In this document: one piece after another, positions 22,865 to 31,535 of the stretch
How positions within the stretch are numbered: the first letter of the stretch is position 1
Layout of the letters: each line of letters opens with the position of its first letter
Origin: WHSW01 sp035296705
GTDB lineage: Bacteria; Actinomycetota; Thermoleophilia; Solirubrobacterales; 70-9
DNA: 64,000 nt
NCBI GenBank assembly: GCA_035296705.1
Contig: DATHAL010000053.1
Span: 5,331 to 69,330, forward strand
Direction: 5' to 3'
The notes under the pieces: generated by a model
What the model was told of the DNA's origin: nothing
What the model saw: only the letters and a program-made list of their open reading frames with translations
Databases searched by the model: none
Made by a program: the position numbers and the translations under genes

Positions 22865-23520
22865 CCCGCCCCGTCTCCGAAAAGGTCCCGCCGGAGCTCG
22901 TCGTCGCGCGCGATCGCTACCGCGCCGGCGATTCCCACGCCCGCTAGCGCGACGACCACGACTCGCCTCTTTGACCGCTTGGGCTTCGCGCGCCCGGTGA
23001 GGAGCGCTGCACGGGCTTCGGATAGGGACTCGCCTGCCTTGCGGAGGCGACGCTTGAAGACCCTGTCGTCAACCGCATCCACCTTGCGCTTGGAGGCTCG
23101 CACGTATGCCGCACGGAGATTCGCGGCGGCATCTCGCAGGTTCTCCTGCAGATATTCATTGCCCGCAAGCCGCTCCACGTAGGGCGCGGCTAGCGCCAGC
23201 CCGTCAGTCTTTGCCATGGCGTTCCGTCTCCCTCTCCGTGCGCGCCTCGGGATCCACGCCAGAAGGAGCGCACCGCCAAGCGCGGCCGCGACCGGCGCCG
23301 GGTTCGCCTGCGCCGTCTCTCTCGCCCGCTCGATCCTCTCCCGCGCGCCAGCCTTCGCTTGCTCCAGCCGCAGCTTCGCCTGCTTCTTTACGTCCGCCTT
23401 GTCGGCGAGCGCTCCCGCCGTCTCGGCGAATTCGGCACGTTGCTCCTCGATGCGGTTCTGGAGTTGCTCGACATCCTTTTCTTGCGGCGTTCCGGGGCCG
23501 CTCGCGGCCGTCTCAGCCAT
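22861..23520 (-). CDS. DUF3618 domain protein with C-terminal extension
   Basis: Protein of 219 residues. Residues 1 to about 90 form a DUF3618 unit: a coiled coil (VEQLQNRIEEQRAEFAETAG) followed by a helix (NPAPVAAALGGALLLAWI) and a basic stretch. Residues from about 102 (MAKTDGLALAAPYVERLAGN) form a helical second unit ending in another membrane helix (VVVVALAGVGIAGAVAIA). The internal Met with strong local domain break suggests fusion of two proteins that could be separate elsewhere. The start ATG overlaps the stop of the holin-like gene (TGATG). Envelope-associated role likely, mechanism unknown. Confidence 0.75.
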   Translation of the reverse strand: MAETAASGPGTPQEKDVEQLQNRIEEQRAEFAETAGALADKADVKKQAKLRLEQAKAGARERIERARETAQANPAPVAAALGGALLLAWIPRRARRGRRNAMAKTDGLALAAPYVERLAGNEYLQENLRDAAANLRAAYVRASKRKVDAVDDRVFKRRLRKAGESLSEARAALLTGRAKPKRSKRRVVVVALAGVGIAGAVAIARDDELRRDLFGDGAG

Positions 23521-23957
23521 CAGCTCCTCGCCTCCTTAACGCTCCGCTTGGCGGCCTCGACGTCTTCCTTCGAGCTTTCGATTGCTCGCTCCGGCACCGG
23601 TGGTGTCGCCGTCTCGACGCGCCTCTTGCCGAGGAGCGCGAGGATCCCCGCGACCGCCCCGTAGACGACGGCGACGATCAGCCCCGCGAGCCATCCGGCC
23701 ATTCCCTCGGCAAGCGCCAGGATGATCGCCGCGGTGAGCGCGCCGAAGGCGTAGAAGCCGAAGGCTCCCGCGCCGCCGAAGGCGCCCGCACCGATGCCGA
23801 TCTGCTTGCCCTTCTGCTGAAGCTCCGCCTTCGCGAGCTCCACCTCCATCCGCGCGAGCTGGGTGCTCTGATCCGACAGCTGCTTGACGAGCTCGTTCAG
23901 CGATCGTTCGTCGGACGTCGCCGCGCCGTTGGCCGGCGGTTCATGTCGCTCTGCCAT
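23520..23957 (-). CDS. phage-holin-family / Holin-X-like membrane protein
   Basis: Protein of 145 residues with an N-terminal amphipathic coiled coil (SLNELVKQLSDQSTQLARME, VELAKAELQQKG), two membrane helices (FGFYAFGALTAAIILALAEG, GWLAGLIVAVVYGAVAGILA) and a charged tail. This matches the putative actinobacterial holin (DUF1469-like) group commonly next to DUF3618, seemingly cellular rather than phage. ATG 23957 follows AAAGGAGAG. It is coupled to the DUF3618 gene. Confidence 0.8.
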   Translation of the reverse strand: MAERHEPPANGAATSDERSLNELVKQLSDQSTQLARMEVELAKAELQQKGKQIGIGAGAFGGAGAFGFYAFGALTAAIILALAEGMAGWLAGLIVAVVYGAVAGILALLGKRRVETATPPVPERAIESSKEDVEAAKRSVKEARS

Positions 23958-24036
23958 CTGCCCTCTCCTTTGGCCGCATGGACCTCTCACTCAACGTCTC
24001 CCCGGCGACGAGGTCGATAAACAGGATCCGCGCGCC

Positions 24037-24573
24037 ATGGGCGATGATCGTGCCGTGAGCGCAGCATCGGCACCAGACCGGATCGTCGGCCAGGCGGTGC
24101 GGCTCGATCCGCTCGAGCCCGCCGACGCGCACGAGCTCGCTCCGCTGCTCGACGACGCCCGGCTGCACGATTTCATCGGCGGGAAGCCGCTCTCGGCGCC
24201 CGAGCTCGAGGCGCGCTACCGCCGCCTGGTGCAGGGCGCACCGGTCGGCAGCGACGCCACCTGGCTCAACTGGACGATTCGCCGCAGCGCCGATGGCCGC
24301 CCCGTGGGAACGGCGCAGGCGACGGTCGTCGGTGACGAGGTCTCGCTCGCGTGGGTCGTCGCGTCACGATGGCAGGGTCGCGGCTATGCCAGCGATGCGG
24401 CGCGGGCGCTCGTCGAATGGGCCGGCGGGCGCGGGCTGACGGCGAAGGCGAACGTCCACCCGCGGCACGCGGCCTCCGAGCGGGTCGCATCGCAGGCCGG
24501 CCTCAGCCCAACCGACGAGTGGGTCGCCGGGGAGCGCGTCTGGCGCCGGGCGGGGACGCCCGACGCCGGCTAG
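24037..24573 (+). CDS. GNAT-family N-acetyltransferase
   Basis: Acetyl-CoA-dependent acyltransferase of 178 residues. The GNAT core is visible: VRLDPLEPADAHELAPLL at the start, strand WLNWTIRRSADGRPVGTAQ, the acetyl-CoA loop VVASRWQGRGYASDAARAL, and the later VHPRHAASERVASQAG. The pattern is RimJ/RimL-like. Start ATG 24037 was chosen over GTG 24055. Its stop overlaps the convergent AHSA1 gene by four bases. Substrate unknown. Confidence 0.85.
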   Translation: MGDDRAVSAASAPDRIVGQAVRLDPLEPADAHELAPLLDDARLHDFIGGKPLSAPELEARYRRLVQGAPVGSDATWLNWTIRRSADGRPVGTAQATVVGDEVSLAWVVASRWQGRGYASDAARALVEWAGGRGLTAKANVHPRHAASERVASQAGLSPTDEWVAGERVWRRAGTPDAG

Positions 24574-25019
24574 CTCCGCCTGGCGATCTCGGCCAGCGCA
24601 CGGTCCAGGCTGTCGAAGCACTTCGTCCAGCCGTCCTCGTGGGACCGCAGGTCCTCCTCATCCACCAGCCCGGTGTGAGTGAAGTGCACCGTCGTGCCGC
24701 CGTCGACCTCCTCGAAGTCGATCTCGATGAGCTGCTGGCCCTCCCGGTCGTCCCACTCCCACGTGTACGCGAGACGCCGCGGGCGATCGATCTCCGTGTA
24801 CCGGCCGGCGCCGCCGTACTCCGCGTCCTTGTGTGGATCCCGCATGACCAGTCGCACCGTGCCACCGACGCGGAGGTCAACCTCGGCCTCGGTCGTCTCC
24901 CAGTCGTGCTCGGCATGAAACCAGCGCCGCAGCACCTCCTCGTTGGTCCAGGCATCGAACACCGCCTCCGGCGGCGCCTCGAAGATGCGTTCGATTCGAA
25001 GCTTCATGTCGGGGTTCAT
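24570..25019 (-). CDS. SRPBCC (AHSA1) domain protein
   Basis: Protein of 149 residues with a START-like hydrophobic cavity of the Aha1/AHSA1 type (RIFEAPPEAVFDAWTNEEVL, RRWFHAE, and the C-terminal TWEWDDRE...VHFTHTGL, DGWTKCFDSLDRAL). ArsR-AHSA1 operons are common and may bind hydrophobic ligands; the function here is not known. The start ATG at 25019 has GGAGGAAGG upstream, while Met at 25007 is an alternative. Last gene of the ArsR operon. Confidence 0.88.
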   Translation of the reverse strand: MNPDMKLRIERIFEAPPEAVFDAWTNEEVLRRWFHAEHDWETTEAEVDLRVGGTVRLVMRDPHKDAEYGGAGRYTEIDRPRRLAYTWEWDDREGQQLIEIDFEEVDGGTTVHFTHTGLVDEEDLRSHEDGWTKCFDSLDRALAEIARRS

Positions 25020-25063
25020 GTCCGCTGCCTTCCTCCACGTCGGAGGCGGAGCATTATCCAGGA

Positions 25064-25756
25064 TCACGCCGCGTCGCCATAAGCGTCGTGGTAGTTCCAC
25101 CACCTGTAGGGGGCCGTCTGCGGGTAGCCCTCCGGCGAGTCCTCCCACTCCTCCTGGCGTCCGAGCGCGGTGATGTCGAGGTAGTTCCAGGTGTTGCCCA
25201 TCTGCTCGTCCCCGCGGGCATCGATGAAGTACGTGCGGAAGATCCGGTCGCCGTCGCGGATGAAGGCGTTCGTGCCGTGCCAGTCATTGACGCCGAAGTC
25301 CGCGTCGAAGCCGTCGGTGATCGTGTACCACGGGATGTGGCCCCAGCCATGGCGCTCCTTGAGGCCCTGGATCTCGGCCTGGGGGGCGCGCGAGGCGAAC
25401 GCGAGCGTCGTGTCCCGCGCGTTCAGGTGGCTCGGATGGGCGACCTGGTCGGCGACGAAGGAGCAGCCCACGCAGGCGCGCTCCGGGTAGGAGCCGCCCC
25501 CGGCGTAGCTGGTCACCTCGGGCCCATAGAAGGCGCGGTAGACGATCAGCTGCCGGCGGCGCTGGAAGAGGTCGCGCAGGCTCGCCGGGCCGTCCGGCCC
25601 CTCGAAGCGGTACTCCTTGTCGACCGCCATCCACGGCATCCGGCGGCGCTCCGCAGCGAGCGCATCGCGGGCGCGGGTCAGCTCTTTTTCCTTCACGAGG
25701 AGCTTCTCCCGCGCGGCGTCCCACTCCTCGGGCGACACGGTCTGTGGCGTATTCAT
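25064..25756 (-). CDS. DUF899 family (thioredoxin-like) protein
   Basis: Protein of 230 residues of the DUF899 group. It shows the family pattern EYRFEGPDGPASLRDLF, QLIVYRAFYGPE, CVGCSFVADQVAHPSHLNAR with a Cys-x2-Cys, and FRTYFIDARGDEQM. A thioredoxin-like fold is assumed from the family; the redox role is unproven. ATG 25756 has AAGGAG eight bases upstream and overlaps the ArsR stop (TGATG). It sits between the regulator and the AHSA1 gene. Confidence 0.88.
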   Translation of the reverse strand: MNTPQTVSPEEWDAAREKLLVKEKELTRARDALAAERRRMPWMAVDKEYRFEGPDGPASLRDLFQRRRQLIVYRAFYGPEVTSYAGGGSYPERACVGCSFVADQVAHPSHLNARDTTLAFASRAPQAEIQGLKERHGWGHIPWYTITDGFDADFGVNDWHGTNAFIRDGDRIFRTYFIDARGDEQMGNTWNYLDITALGRQEEWEDSPEGYPQTAPYRWWNYHDAYGDAA

Positions 25757-26064
25757 CACTTGTTCTCCTTTAGGTAGTCGTCGACGACATCGAACAGGCG
25801 CTCCCAGAGAGCGCGCTGGCGGTCCATCCAGTCGGCCGCCTCGTTGAGCGCCGCCGGGTCGAGCGTGAGCCGATGCGTCCGGCCCTCGACCGCGCGGCTC
25901 ACGACGCCCGTCTCCTCCAGCACCCTCAGGTGCTTGGAGATCGCCGGCTTGGACACTCCGAAGCCGCCGGTCGCCTCGCCCACCGTCGCCGGGCCCGAAG
26001 CGAGCCGCTCGACGATTCCGCGGCGGATGGGGTGCGAGAGTGCCTTGAATGGATCGTTAACCAT
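25756..26064 (-). CDS. ArsR-family transcriptional regulator
   Basis: Small winged-helix repressor of 102 residues: NDPFKALSHPIRRGIVERL, ATVGEATGGFGVSKPAISKHL as the recognition helix, then VSRAVEGRTHRLTLDP as the wing. No metal-binding Cys motif is visible, so it belongs to the non-metal ArsR group often paired with AHSA1 proteins. Start ATG at 26064 is chosen because it lies amid a symmetric GTTAAC pair and longer frames are Arg/Ala-rich shadow. It heads the operon ArsR-DUF899-AHSA1. Confidence 0.9.
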   Translation of the reverse strand: MVNDPFKALSHPIRRGIVERLASGPATVGEATGGFGVSKPAISKHLRVLEETGVVSRAVEGRTHRLTLDPAALNEAADWMDRQRALWERLFDVVDDYLKENK

Positions 26065-26073
26065 TGCGTTAAC
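26056..26073. promoter_or_regulatory. twin GTTAAC palindromes at the arsR start
   Basis: Two GTTAAC hexamers (26056-26061 and 26068-26073), each self-complementary, lie 12 bases apart centre to centre around the ArsR start codon and 41 bases before the divergent patatin start. They make a plausible autoregulatory operator that would block arsR translation start or transcription. Confidence 0.5.
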
Positions 26074-26113
26074 CGTATCACCCTGCGCTACCGCAGGCCG
26101 CGCCGGGTAAGCC

Positions 26114-27670
26114 GTGACCATCCCTCCCCTTCGCCTGTATCTGACCCTGTCCGGTGGCGCCTCGCTCGGGGCCTTTGAGGCCGGCGCCGCGGCGGCGCTT
26201 GCGCTCGCCATGCGTCAGCTCGATGCCGAGGAGGGCCAGGATGCGACGATCGACGCCGTCGGAGGCGCGTCGGCGGGCGCCCTCGTCGGCTTCTTCACGG
26301 CCCATGCGTTGCTCAACGGGATCGACCCCGTCGAGCTGCTGCGCGAGACGTGGGTCGATGACGTCGACCTGCCGCTTCTGCTCAGCACGGACTCCCGGTC
26401 GCTGCTCTCATTCGACAGGCTCCGCGAGCGCCTGCCGAAGACGCTCGGTTCCGCCGCTGAGCGGGCGGACGCCGACCGCCGCCAACGCCGGCCGATCGCG
26501 CTCCACGTGCAGCTGACGGGGTTGCGCGGCCTCTCGTACCCGATCCCGGGCCTGCGCCGGGACTCGCCGATCCCGGGCGTCACGTACGCCGACTGGGGCC
26601 GCTTCGAGCTCCGCAGTGGCGGCGGCGTCGAGCAGATGCTCGAGCCTGAGGGGCGCTCACCGCTCGACTTCGCCCTCGCCTCGGCGGCGAGCCCCGGGGG
26701 ATTCGCGCCGCAACTCCTCGACCGACGTCCCGATCTCGACGGCTACCGGAGCCGGGGGATCGAGGGGCTCCCGCAATCCGGGAGGCTCTGGTACACCGAT
26801 GGCGGCCTGCTCGGCTCAGAGCCGCTCGGGCGCGTGCTCGCGGCCGGCCGCGCCGTGCACGGCTCGGGCGAGGATGCGACGGAGGTGCATCTGCTCATCG
26901 ATCCACGGTCCGAGGACGCCTCGACCGAGCGGTGGAGCGATCCCGAGGCGCCACCCACGTGGCAGCAGGGCGCGTCGCGAGCGCTCGCGATTCTCTCCGA
27001 GCAGAGCCTGTTCGACGACCTGCGCAGGATCGAGAAGCAGAACCGGAGGATCGAGTGGGCGCGGCGGCTCGGCGGCGAGCTCGCCGGCGAGCTCAGCTCC
27101 GAGGCCGTCGACGCGCTGGCCCGATTCGTCGCCGAGCGAGAGGGCGAGCGCGGGATCGCATCCGAGGAACGGGATCCCGGCGCGCTCGTGCATCGCGCGC
27201 TCTGTGAGCTCGCGGGCCTGGTCGGAAAGGAGCGGATCGCGATCGACGTGATCTCGCCGGAGCTCCTCGAGGGCGAGCTCGGCGAGGACGTCGGCAGCCT
27301 GCTGGCGGGCGAGTTCATGGGCGACTTCGGCGGCTTCCTCGACCGTGGGCTCCGCGAGAGCGACTTCGCGCTCGGTTACGAGAGCTCGCTTGCGTGGCTT
27401 CGCGCCGGCCTGGCGGAGTGCGGCATCGCGCAGGACCTCCGCGAGCGGACGATCGCGTTCGTCGAGGATCGCCGCCGCCACCGGCTCGAGGACGTCGGCG
27501 AGGGCGGCGCGCGGCTCGCCGATCTCTCGCTCTCGGAGAGGCTTCAGCTCGTCCGGCTCGCGGCGCACGCGACTCGGGTGCTCGCCGCCGGCGCGATCGA
27601 CCTGCGAACGCGGATCCCGGACGTCCTGGGGCGGGCGCTCCGCCGAACCCGAGACCGCCTGCGCGGCTAG
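26114..27670 (+). CDS. patatin-like phospholipase domain protein
   Basis: Protein of 518 residues with an N-terminal patatin domain using a Ser-Asp dyad: oxyanion SGGASLGAFEAG, nucleophile GGASAGAL, and the Asp in WYTDGGLLGSEPLG near residue 235. The C-terminal half is a long helical region with no recognised fold (LAGELSSEAVDALARFV, LADLSLSERLQLVRL). Bacterial patatins are acyl hydrolases acting on membrane lipids; the long tail suggests regulation. The start is GTG at 26114. It ends 14 bases before the thiolase start, so the two may be co-transcribed. Confidence 0.88.
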   Translation: MTIPPLRLYLTLSGGASLGAFEAGAAAALALAMRQLDAEEGQDATIDAVGGASAGALVGFFTAHALLNGIDPVELLRETWVDDVDLPLLLSTDSRSLLSFDRLRERLPKTLGSAAERADADRRQRRPIALHVQLTGLRGLSYPIPGLRRDSPIPGVTYADWGRFELRSGGGVEQMLEPEGRSPLDFALASAASPGGFAPQLLDRRPDLDGYRSRGIEGLPQSGRLWYTDGGLLGSEPLGRVLAAGRAVHGSGEDATEVHLLIDPRSEDASTERWSDPEAPPTWQQGASRALAILSEQSLFDDLRRIEKQNRRIEWARRLGGELAGELSSEAVDALARFVAEREGERGIASEERDPGALVHRALCELAGLVGKERIAIDVISPELLEGELGEDVGSLLAGEFMGDFGGFLDRGLRESDFALGYESSLAWLRAGLAECGIAQDLRERTIAFVEDRRRHRLEDVGEGGARLADLSLSERLQLVRLAAHATRVLAAGAIDLRTRIPDVLGRALRRTRDRLRG

Positions 27671-27684
27671 ATTCCGCGCCGACC

Positions 27685-28866
27685 GTGCCCGCCGCCTATC
27701 TATACGACGCCGTGCGCACGCCATTCGGCCGCTACGGCGGCGCCCTGGCCGGCGTGCGGCCCGACGACCTCGCCGCGCACGTCGTGCGCGAGCTCCTCGC
27801 ACGCTCGCCCGAGCTCGACCCGGAGCGGATCGACGACGCGCTCTTCGGCGACGCCAACCAAGCGGGCGAAGACAACCGAAACGTGGCCCGAATGGCCTCG
27901 CTTCTCGCCGGCCTGCCGACGAGCGTTCCGGGGGCGACGGTGAACCGGCTCTGCGCGTCGTCGCTCGAGGCCGCGATCCAGGCGAGCCGGGCGATCGAGA
28001 CCGGCGACGGGTCGCTCGCGCTGGTCGGCGGCGTCGAGTCGATGTCGCGCGCGCCGGGGGTGCTGCTGAAGCCCGAGCGGCCGTACGCGGTCGGCAACCA
28101 GACGGTCCACTCCACCACCCTCGGCTGGCGGATGGTGAACCCGCACATGCCCGAGCAGTGGACGATCTCGCTCGGCGCCTCGACCGAGAAGCTCGCTGGC
28201 ATGTACGGCATCGGGCGCGAGGCCCAGGACGAGTTCGCGCTGAGAAGCCACCGCCTGACGGCGAAGGCCTGGGACGACGGCTTCTACGGAGGATGGGTGG
28301 TGCCGGTGCCGGACACCGAGCTCGCGGTCGACGAGAACCTGCGCCGCGACACGTCGCTCGAGAGGCTCGCGAAGCTGAAGCCGGCGTTCGTGGACGGCGG
28401 GACCGTCACCGCGGGAAATGCATCGCCGCTCAACGACGGCGCCGGTGCGCTCTTTTTGGGCGACGAGGGCGCCGGCGACGCACTCGGACGCGAGCCGCTT
28501 GCGCGCATCGCCGGCCGTGGCGTCCACGCGGTCGACCCGGACGTGTTCGGGATCGCACCGGTCGAGGCGGCGAACCGGGCGCTCGCCCGCGCCGGGATCG
28601 GCTGGGGCGACGTCGAAGTCCTCGAGCTGAACGAGGCGTTCGCGGCGCAGTCGCTCGCCTGCATCGGCGACTGGAAGGAGCTCGATCCGGAGCGCGTCAA
28701 CGTGAACGGCGGGGCGATCGCGATCGGACACCCGCTCGGTGCCTCTGGCGCCCGGGTCCTGGCGACGCTCGCCTACGAGCTTCGACGGCGCGGCGGCGGT
28801 TACGGCGTCGCCGCGATCTGCATCGGCGTCGGCCAGGGGCTCGCCGTCGTCCTCGAGGCGGTCTGA
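27685..28866 (+). CDS. thiolase (acetyl-CoA acyltransferase, PaaJ/PcaF-like)
   Basis: Thiolase of 393 residues that cleaves or forms beta-ketoacyl-CoA. The acyl-binding Cys is in NRLCASSLEA, the His in GGAIAIGHPLGASGA and the second Cys in AICIGVGQG. The N-terminal YLYDAVRTPFGRYGGALAGV is typical of the beta-ketoadipyl-CoA/acetyl-CoA type; which substrate is used cannot be decided. GTG at 27685 is chosen because the longer frame reads through the patatin gene. Convergent with the flavoprotein gene, 3 bases apart. Confidence 0.93.
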   Translation: MPAAYLYDAVRTPFGRYGGALAGVRPDDLAAHVVRELLARSPELDPERIDDALFGDANQAGEDNRNVARMASLLAGLPTSVPGATVNRLCASSLEAAIQASRAIETGDGSLALVGGVESMSRAPGVLLKPERPYAVGNQTVHSTTLGWRMVNPHMPEQWTISLGASTEKLAGMYGIGREAQDEFALRSHRLTAKAWDDGFYGGWVVPVPDTELAVDENLRRDTSLERLAKLKPAFVDGGTVTAGNASPLNDGAGALFLGDEGAGDALGREPLARIAGRGVHAVDPDVFGIAPVEAANRALARAGIGWGDVEVLELNEAFAAQSLACIGDWKELDPERVNVNGGAIAIGHPLGASGARVLATLAYELRRRGGGYGVAAICIGVGQGLAVVLEAV

Positions 28867-28869
28867 CCC

Positions 28870-30111
28870 TCACCCTCGCCTGGCCGAGCGGACGCCGGCC
28901 ACCACCGGCCCCCCTGCCGGGTCGACGGCGGACGTCCACGCCGCGCCCAGCGCCGTGGACCGTCCCGGTACGAGCCGGGTCGGGCGCTCGCGCGCGAGAA
29001 CGCGCCCGTCCTGGCGGAGCTCGATCCGCGGGCGCAGAAGCTTCTCGCGGGCGCGGACCAGGTAGCGCCCCCGGGGCGGCGCCGCGCCGGGCACGACCAC
29101 GTTCGGAACCACCCACTGCAACGGGTCCTGGCAGCGAAGCTCGACTCGGCCCGCCGGCCACGGAGCGCCGTCGAGGTGCTCGCGGACGGCCGCCGCGACG
29201 TGCCGGCCCTCGATCGCGGCGACGTCCGCCGTCTCCGCGCCGCGCAGGACGTTCCCGGCCGCGAACAGCCCGGAGCGGGTGGTGCGCAGGCGCGCGTCGA
29301 CCAGCGGGCCGCGTGTCCGCGGGTCCAGCGCGGCGCCCCCGAGCGCGGCGAGCTCGTGATCGGGGATCCAGTCAGCGGTGAAGACGACGAGGTCGCAGTC
29401 GACCGTTTCGGTTCGCCCGGTGTCGAGCTCCGTGAGCTCGACCGCCTCGACTCGACGCCGGCCGTGGATTCGCGTGACCTTCGTGCGGGTGCGCAGCGGG
29501 ACTCGGTAGCGGGCCGCGGCGCCGATCCGGAACGCGGCGAGCGACTGGTGGTGAGGAAGCTCGGTGATCATCGCCGCCGCGCGCGCTCCGGCGTGCGCCA
29601 GCGTCAGCAGGGCCGAGAACGAAACATGCTCGGCGCCGACGATGATGGCGCGCTCCCCCACGGGCTCCGCCGCCACGTAGACGAGCTGCTGAAGCATCCC
29701 GGTGGTCATCACTCCCTGCGCGCGGGTCCCTGGAACGAGCCGGGCGGTCCGCGGCCGCTCGCGGCATCCGGTCGCCAGAACGATCGTCCGCGCGCGCAAC
29801 TCCTGGCGCCCGGCCGGGCTCGTCAGCTCCAGCGCGCCGTCCTCCGCCCAGCCCGTCACCTGTGTACGCGGGCGAATCTCCGCGCCCGCCCGCCCGGCCA
29901 ACTCCGTCCAGCGCCGGGCGTAGCTCGGACCCGGCATCACGCGGTGCAGATCGCGCAGGCCATACCCCTGGTGATCGGAGTGGCGCGGGATGCCGCCGGG
30001 CTCCGCCTCGCGCTCGAGCACGACGACCGAGGCGCCATCCCGGCCGAGCTCGGTGGCGGCGGCGAGCCCAGCGGGGCCGGCGCCGACGATCGCGACGTCC
30101 ACCGCGCTCAC
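28870..30111 (-). CDS. pyridine nucleotide-disulfide oxidoreductase (GlpA-associated type)
   Basis: FAD/NAD-dependent oxidoreductase of 413 residues. It contains FAD motif DVAIVGAGPAGLAAATELG, an NAD-binding second domain (AIIVGAEHVSFSALLTL) and C-terminal FAD segment GLFAAGNVLRG. In other bacteria such proteins pair with GlpA-like dehydrogenases bearing a BFD [2Fe-2S] domain, together moving electrons from glycerol-3-phosphate or a similar alcohol to NAD. GTG at 30111 overlaps the upstream gene's stop (GTGA), consistent with a complex of the two. The usual third subunit (DUF1667) is absent. Confidence 0.88.
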   Translation of the reverse strand: MSAVDVAIVGAGPAGLAAATELGRDGASVVVLEREAEPGGIPRHSDHQGYGLRDLHRVMPGPSYARRWTELAGRAGAEIRPRTQVTGWAEDGALELTSPAGRQELRARTIVLATGCRERPRTARLVPGTRAQGVMTTGMLQQLVYVAAEPVGERAIIVGAEHVSFSALLTLAHAGARAAAMITELPHHQSLAAFRIGAAARYRVPLRTRTKVTRIHGRRRVEAVELTELDTGRTETVDCDLVVFTADWIPDHELAALGGAALDPRTRGPLVDARLRTTRSGLFAAGNVLRGAETADVAAIEGRHVAAAVREHLDGAPWPAGRVELRCQDPLQWVVPNVVVPGAAPPRGRYLVRAREKLLRPRIELRQDGRVLARERPTRLVPGRSTALGAAWTSAVDPAGGPVVAGVRSARRG

Positions 30112-31481
30112 GGCGCCAGCTCCCGAAGCTCGCGCGCCACCCGGGCGCCGCAGTAAAAGCCCTGGCAGCGGCCCATCATCACCCTGGTCCGCCGCCGCAG
30201 GCCGTCGTAGTCGAACGGCGCGATCGGGCTCGCGACGGCGTCACGAATCTCGCCGTGGGAGACGCGCTCGCAGAAGCAGACGATGTCGCCGTAGGCCGGA
30301 TCCGAGGCAATCCGCTCCGGTTCGCCGAACGGCCGCGGGAAGGCCTCGCCGATGTTCGGCATCCGGATCTCCGGCAGCGGCTCGGGGCGCTCGCGCAGCT
30401 CGAGGCCGGCATCGGCGAGCGCTTCGGTCATCCACTCGGCGATCGCCATCGACGAGGTGAGACCGGTCGACCGGATGCCGCCGGCGCACCCGTAGCGAAG
30501 CTCCGCGTCCACCTCGAGCTGGTAGTCGGGGTGCTCGGTCGCGGCGCGAAGGCCGGCATAGACGGCCGTCACCTCGTGCTCGAACAGCTCCGGCATCAGA
30601 GCCCCGCCGAGCTCCGTCAGCCGGCTGAGGCCGACCGCGGTCGACGCCGTGTCGGCCTTGTCGTCGATGTCGTCCGCGGTCGGTCCGAGCATCACGTTGC
30701 CGAACACCGTCGGGGCGATCAGCACGCCCTTCGTCGTCCCGGTGGGCACCGGCAGAAGGATGTGGGAGACGAGCGGGCGGGCGAGCTTGTCGAACACGAT
30801 CAACTCGCCACGCCGCGGCCTGATGGTGAAGCCGCCTCGGCCCGCCGACCGGTGGATCTCATCGGAGTGAAGGCCCGCGGCGTTCACGACCCAGCCGGCG
30901 GTGAGGGAGCCGGCGCTCGTCGCGAGGCGCCATCCACCGTCGAGGCGTTCCAGGCCGATCACCTCCTCCCGTCGCCTCAGCTCCACGCCGGCGAGGACCG
31001 CCTGCGTGGCGTAGGCGAGCGGCGGCGTCCACGGGCAGACGATGAACTCGTCCGGGATCTCGAGCGCGCCGAGCGCGCCGCGGCCGAGGTGCGGCTCGCG
31101 GGCGTAGAGCTCCGCGGCCGAGAGCCGCCGCGTGCGCTCGTAGCCGCACTCGCGCGCGTTCTCCTCGATCGCGGGAAAGCGCGCGAGCTGCTCCTCGTTC
31201 CAGGCGACGAGCAGCGCGCCCGTCTCCTCGATCGGGATCCCCACGTTGCGCGCGTAGGCGAGCAGGAGGTCGTGTCCTTGCGCGACGAGCCGCGCCTCGA
31301 GGCTGCCCGGCTTCGCGTCGAAGCCCGTGTGGAGGATCGCCGTGTTGGCCTTGCTCGTGCCGGCGCCGACATCACCGCGATCCAGGAGCGCGACCCGGAG
31401 CTCGAATCGAGCCAGCTCCCGCGCGATCGCGGCGCCGACGTCACCGGCGCCGATGATTGCGACGTCGTAATCGCAGCTCAC
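30108..31481 (-). CDS. FAD-dependent glycerol-3-phosphate dehydrogenase-like protein with BFD [2Fe-2S] domain
   Basis: Protein of 457 residues. A DAO-type FAD domain begins DVAIIGAGDVGAAIARELA and includes GAGTSKANTAILHTGFDAKPG, typical of the GlpA/LhgO-like group. The C-terminus carries a bacterioferritin-associated ferredoxin-like domain with four cysteines (CFCERVSHGEI and MGRCQGFYCG). The substrate is likely a 2-hydroxy acid or glycerol-3-phosphate. Translationally coupled to the flavoprotein gene that follows. No glpK or glpF is nearby, so glycerol metabolism is not certain. Confidence 0.88.
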   Translation of the reverse strand: MSCDYDVAIIGAGDVGAAIARELARFELRVALLDRGDVGAGTSKANTAILHTGFDAKPGSLEARLVAQGHDLLLAYARNVGIPIEETGALLVAWNEEQLARFPAIEENARECGYERTRRLSAAELYAREPHLGRGALGALEIPDEFIVCPWTPPLAYATQAVLAGVELRRREEVIGLERLDGGWRLATSAGSLTAGWVVNAAGLHSDEIHRSAGRGGFTIRPRRGELIVFDKLARPLVSHILLPVPTGTTKGVLIAPTVFGNVMLGPTADDIDDKADTASTAVGLSRLTELGGALMPELFEHEVTAVYAGLRAATEHPDYQLEVDAELRYGCAGGIRSTGLTSSMAIAEWMTEALADAGLELRERPEPLPEIRMPNIGEAFPRPFGEPERIASDPAYGDIVCFCERVSHGEIRDAVASPIAPFDYDGLRRRTRVMMGRCQGFYCGARVARELRELAP

Positions 31482-31535
31482 GCAATGCCACGCTAACGCC
31501 GCCGCAGCGGCGCGGCGCCGCGGCGCCTCGCGGCG

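Noticed and set aside
27345..29381. Plus-strand open frame of 678 codons across the patatin, thiolase and flavoprotein genes
   Set aside because: Spans three well-supported genes in other frames and reads as an Arg-rich string.
29862..31496. Plus-strand open frame of 544 codons opposite the GlpA-like gene
   Set aside because: Antisense shadow: the minus strand carries a proper FAD motif and a four-Cys BFD domain.
31514..31527. 14-bp GGCGCC-type palindrome as a terminator or operator
   Set aside because: Such GC palindromes occur by chance in this base composition, and it has no T-run or loop.
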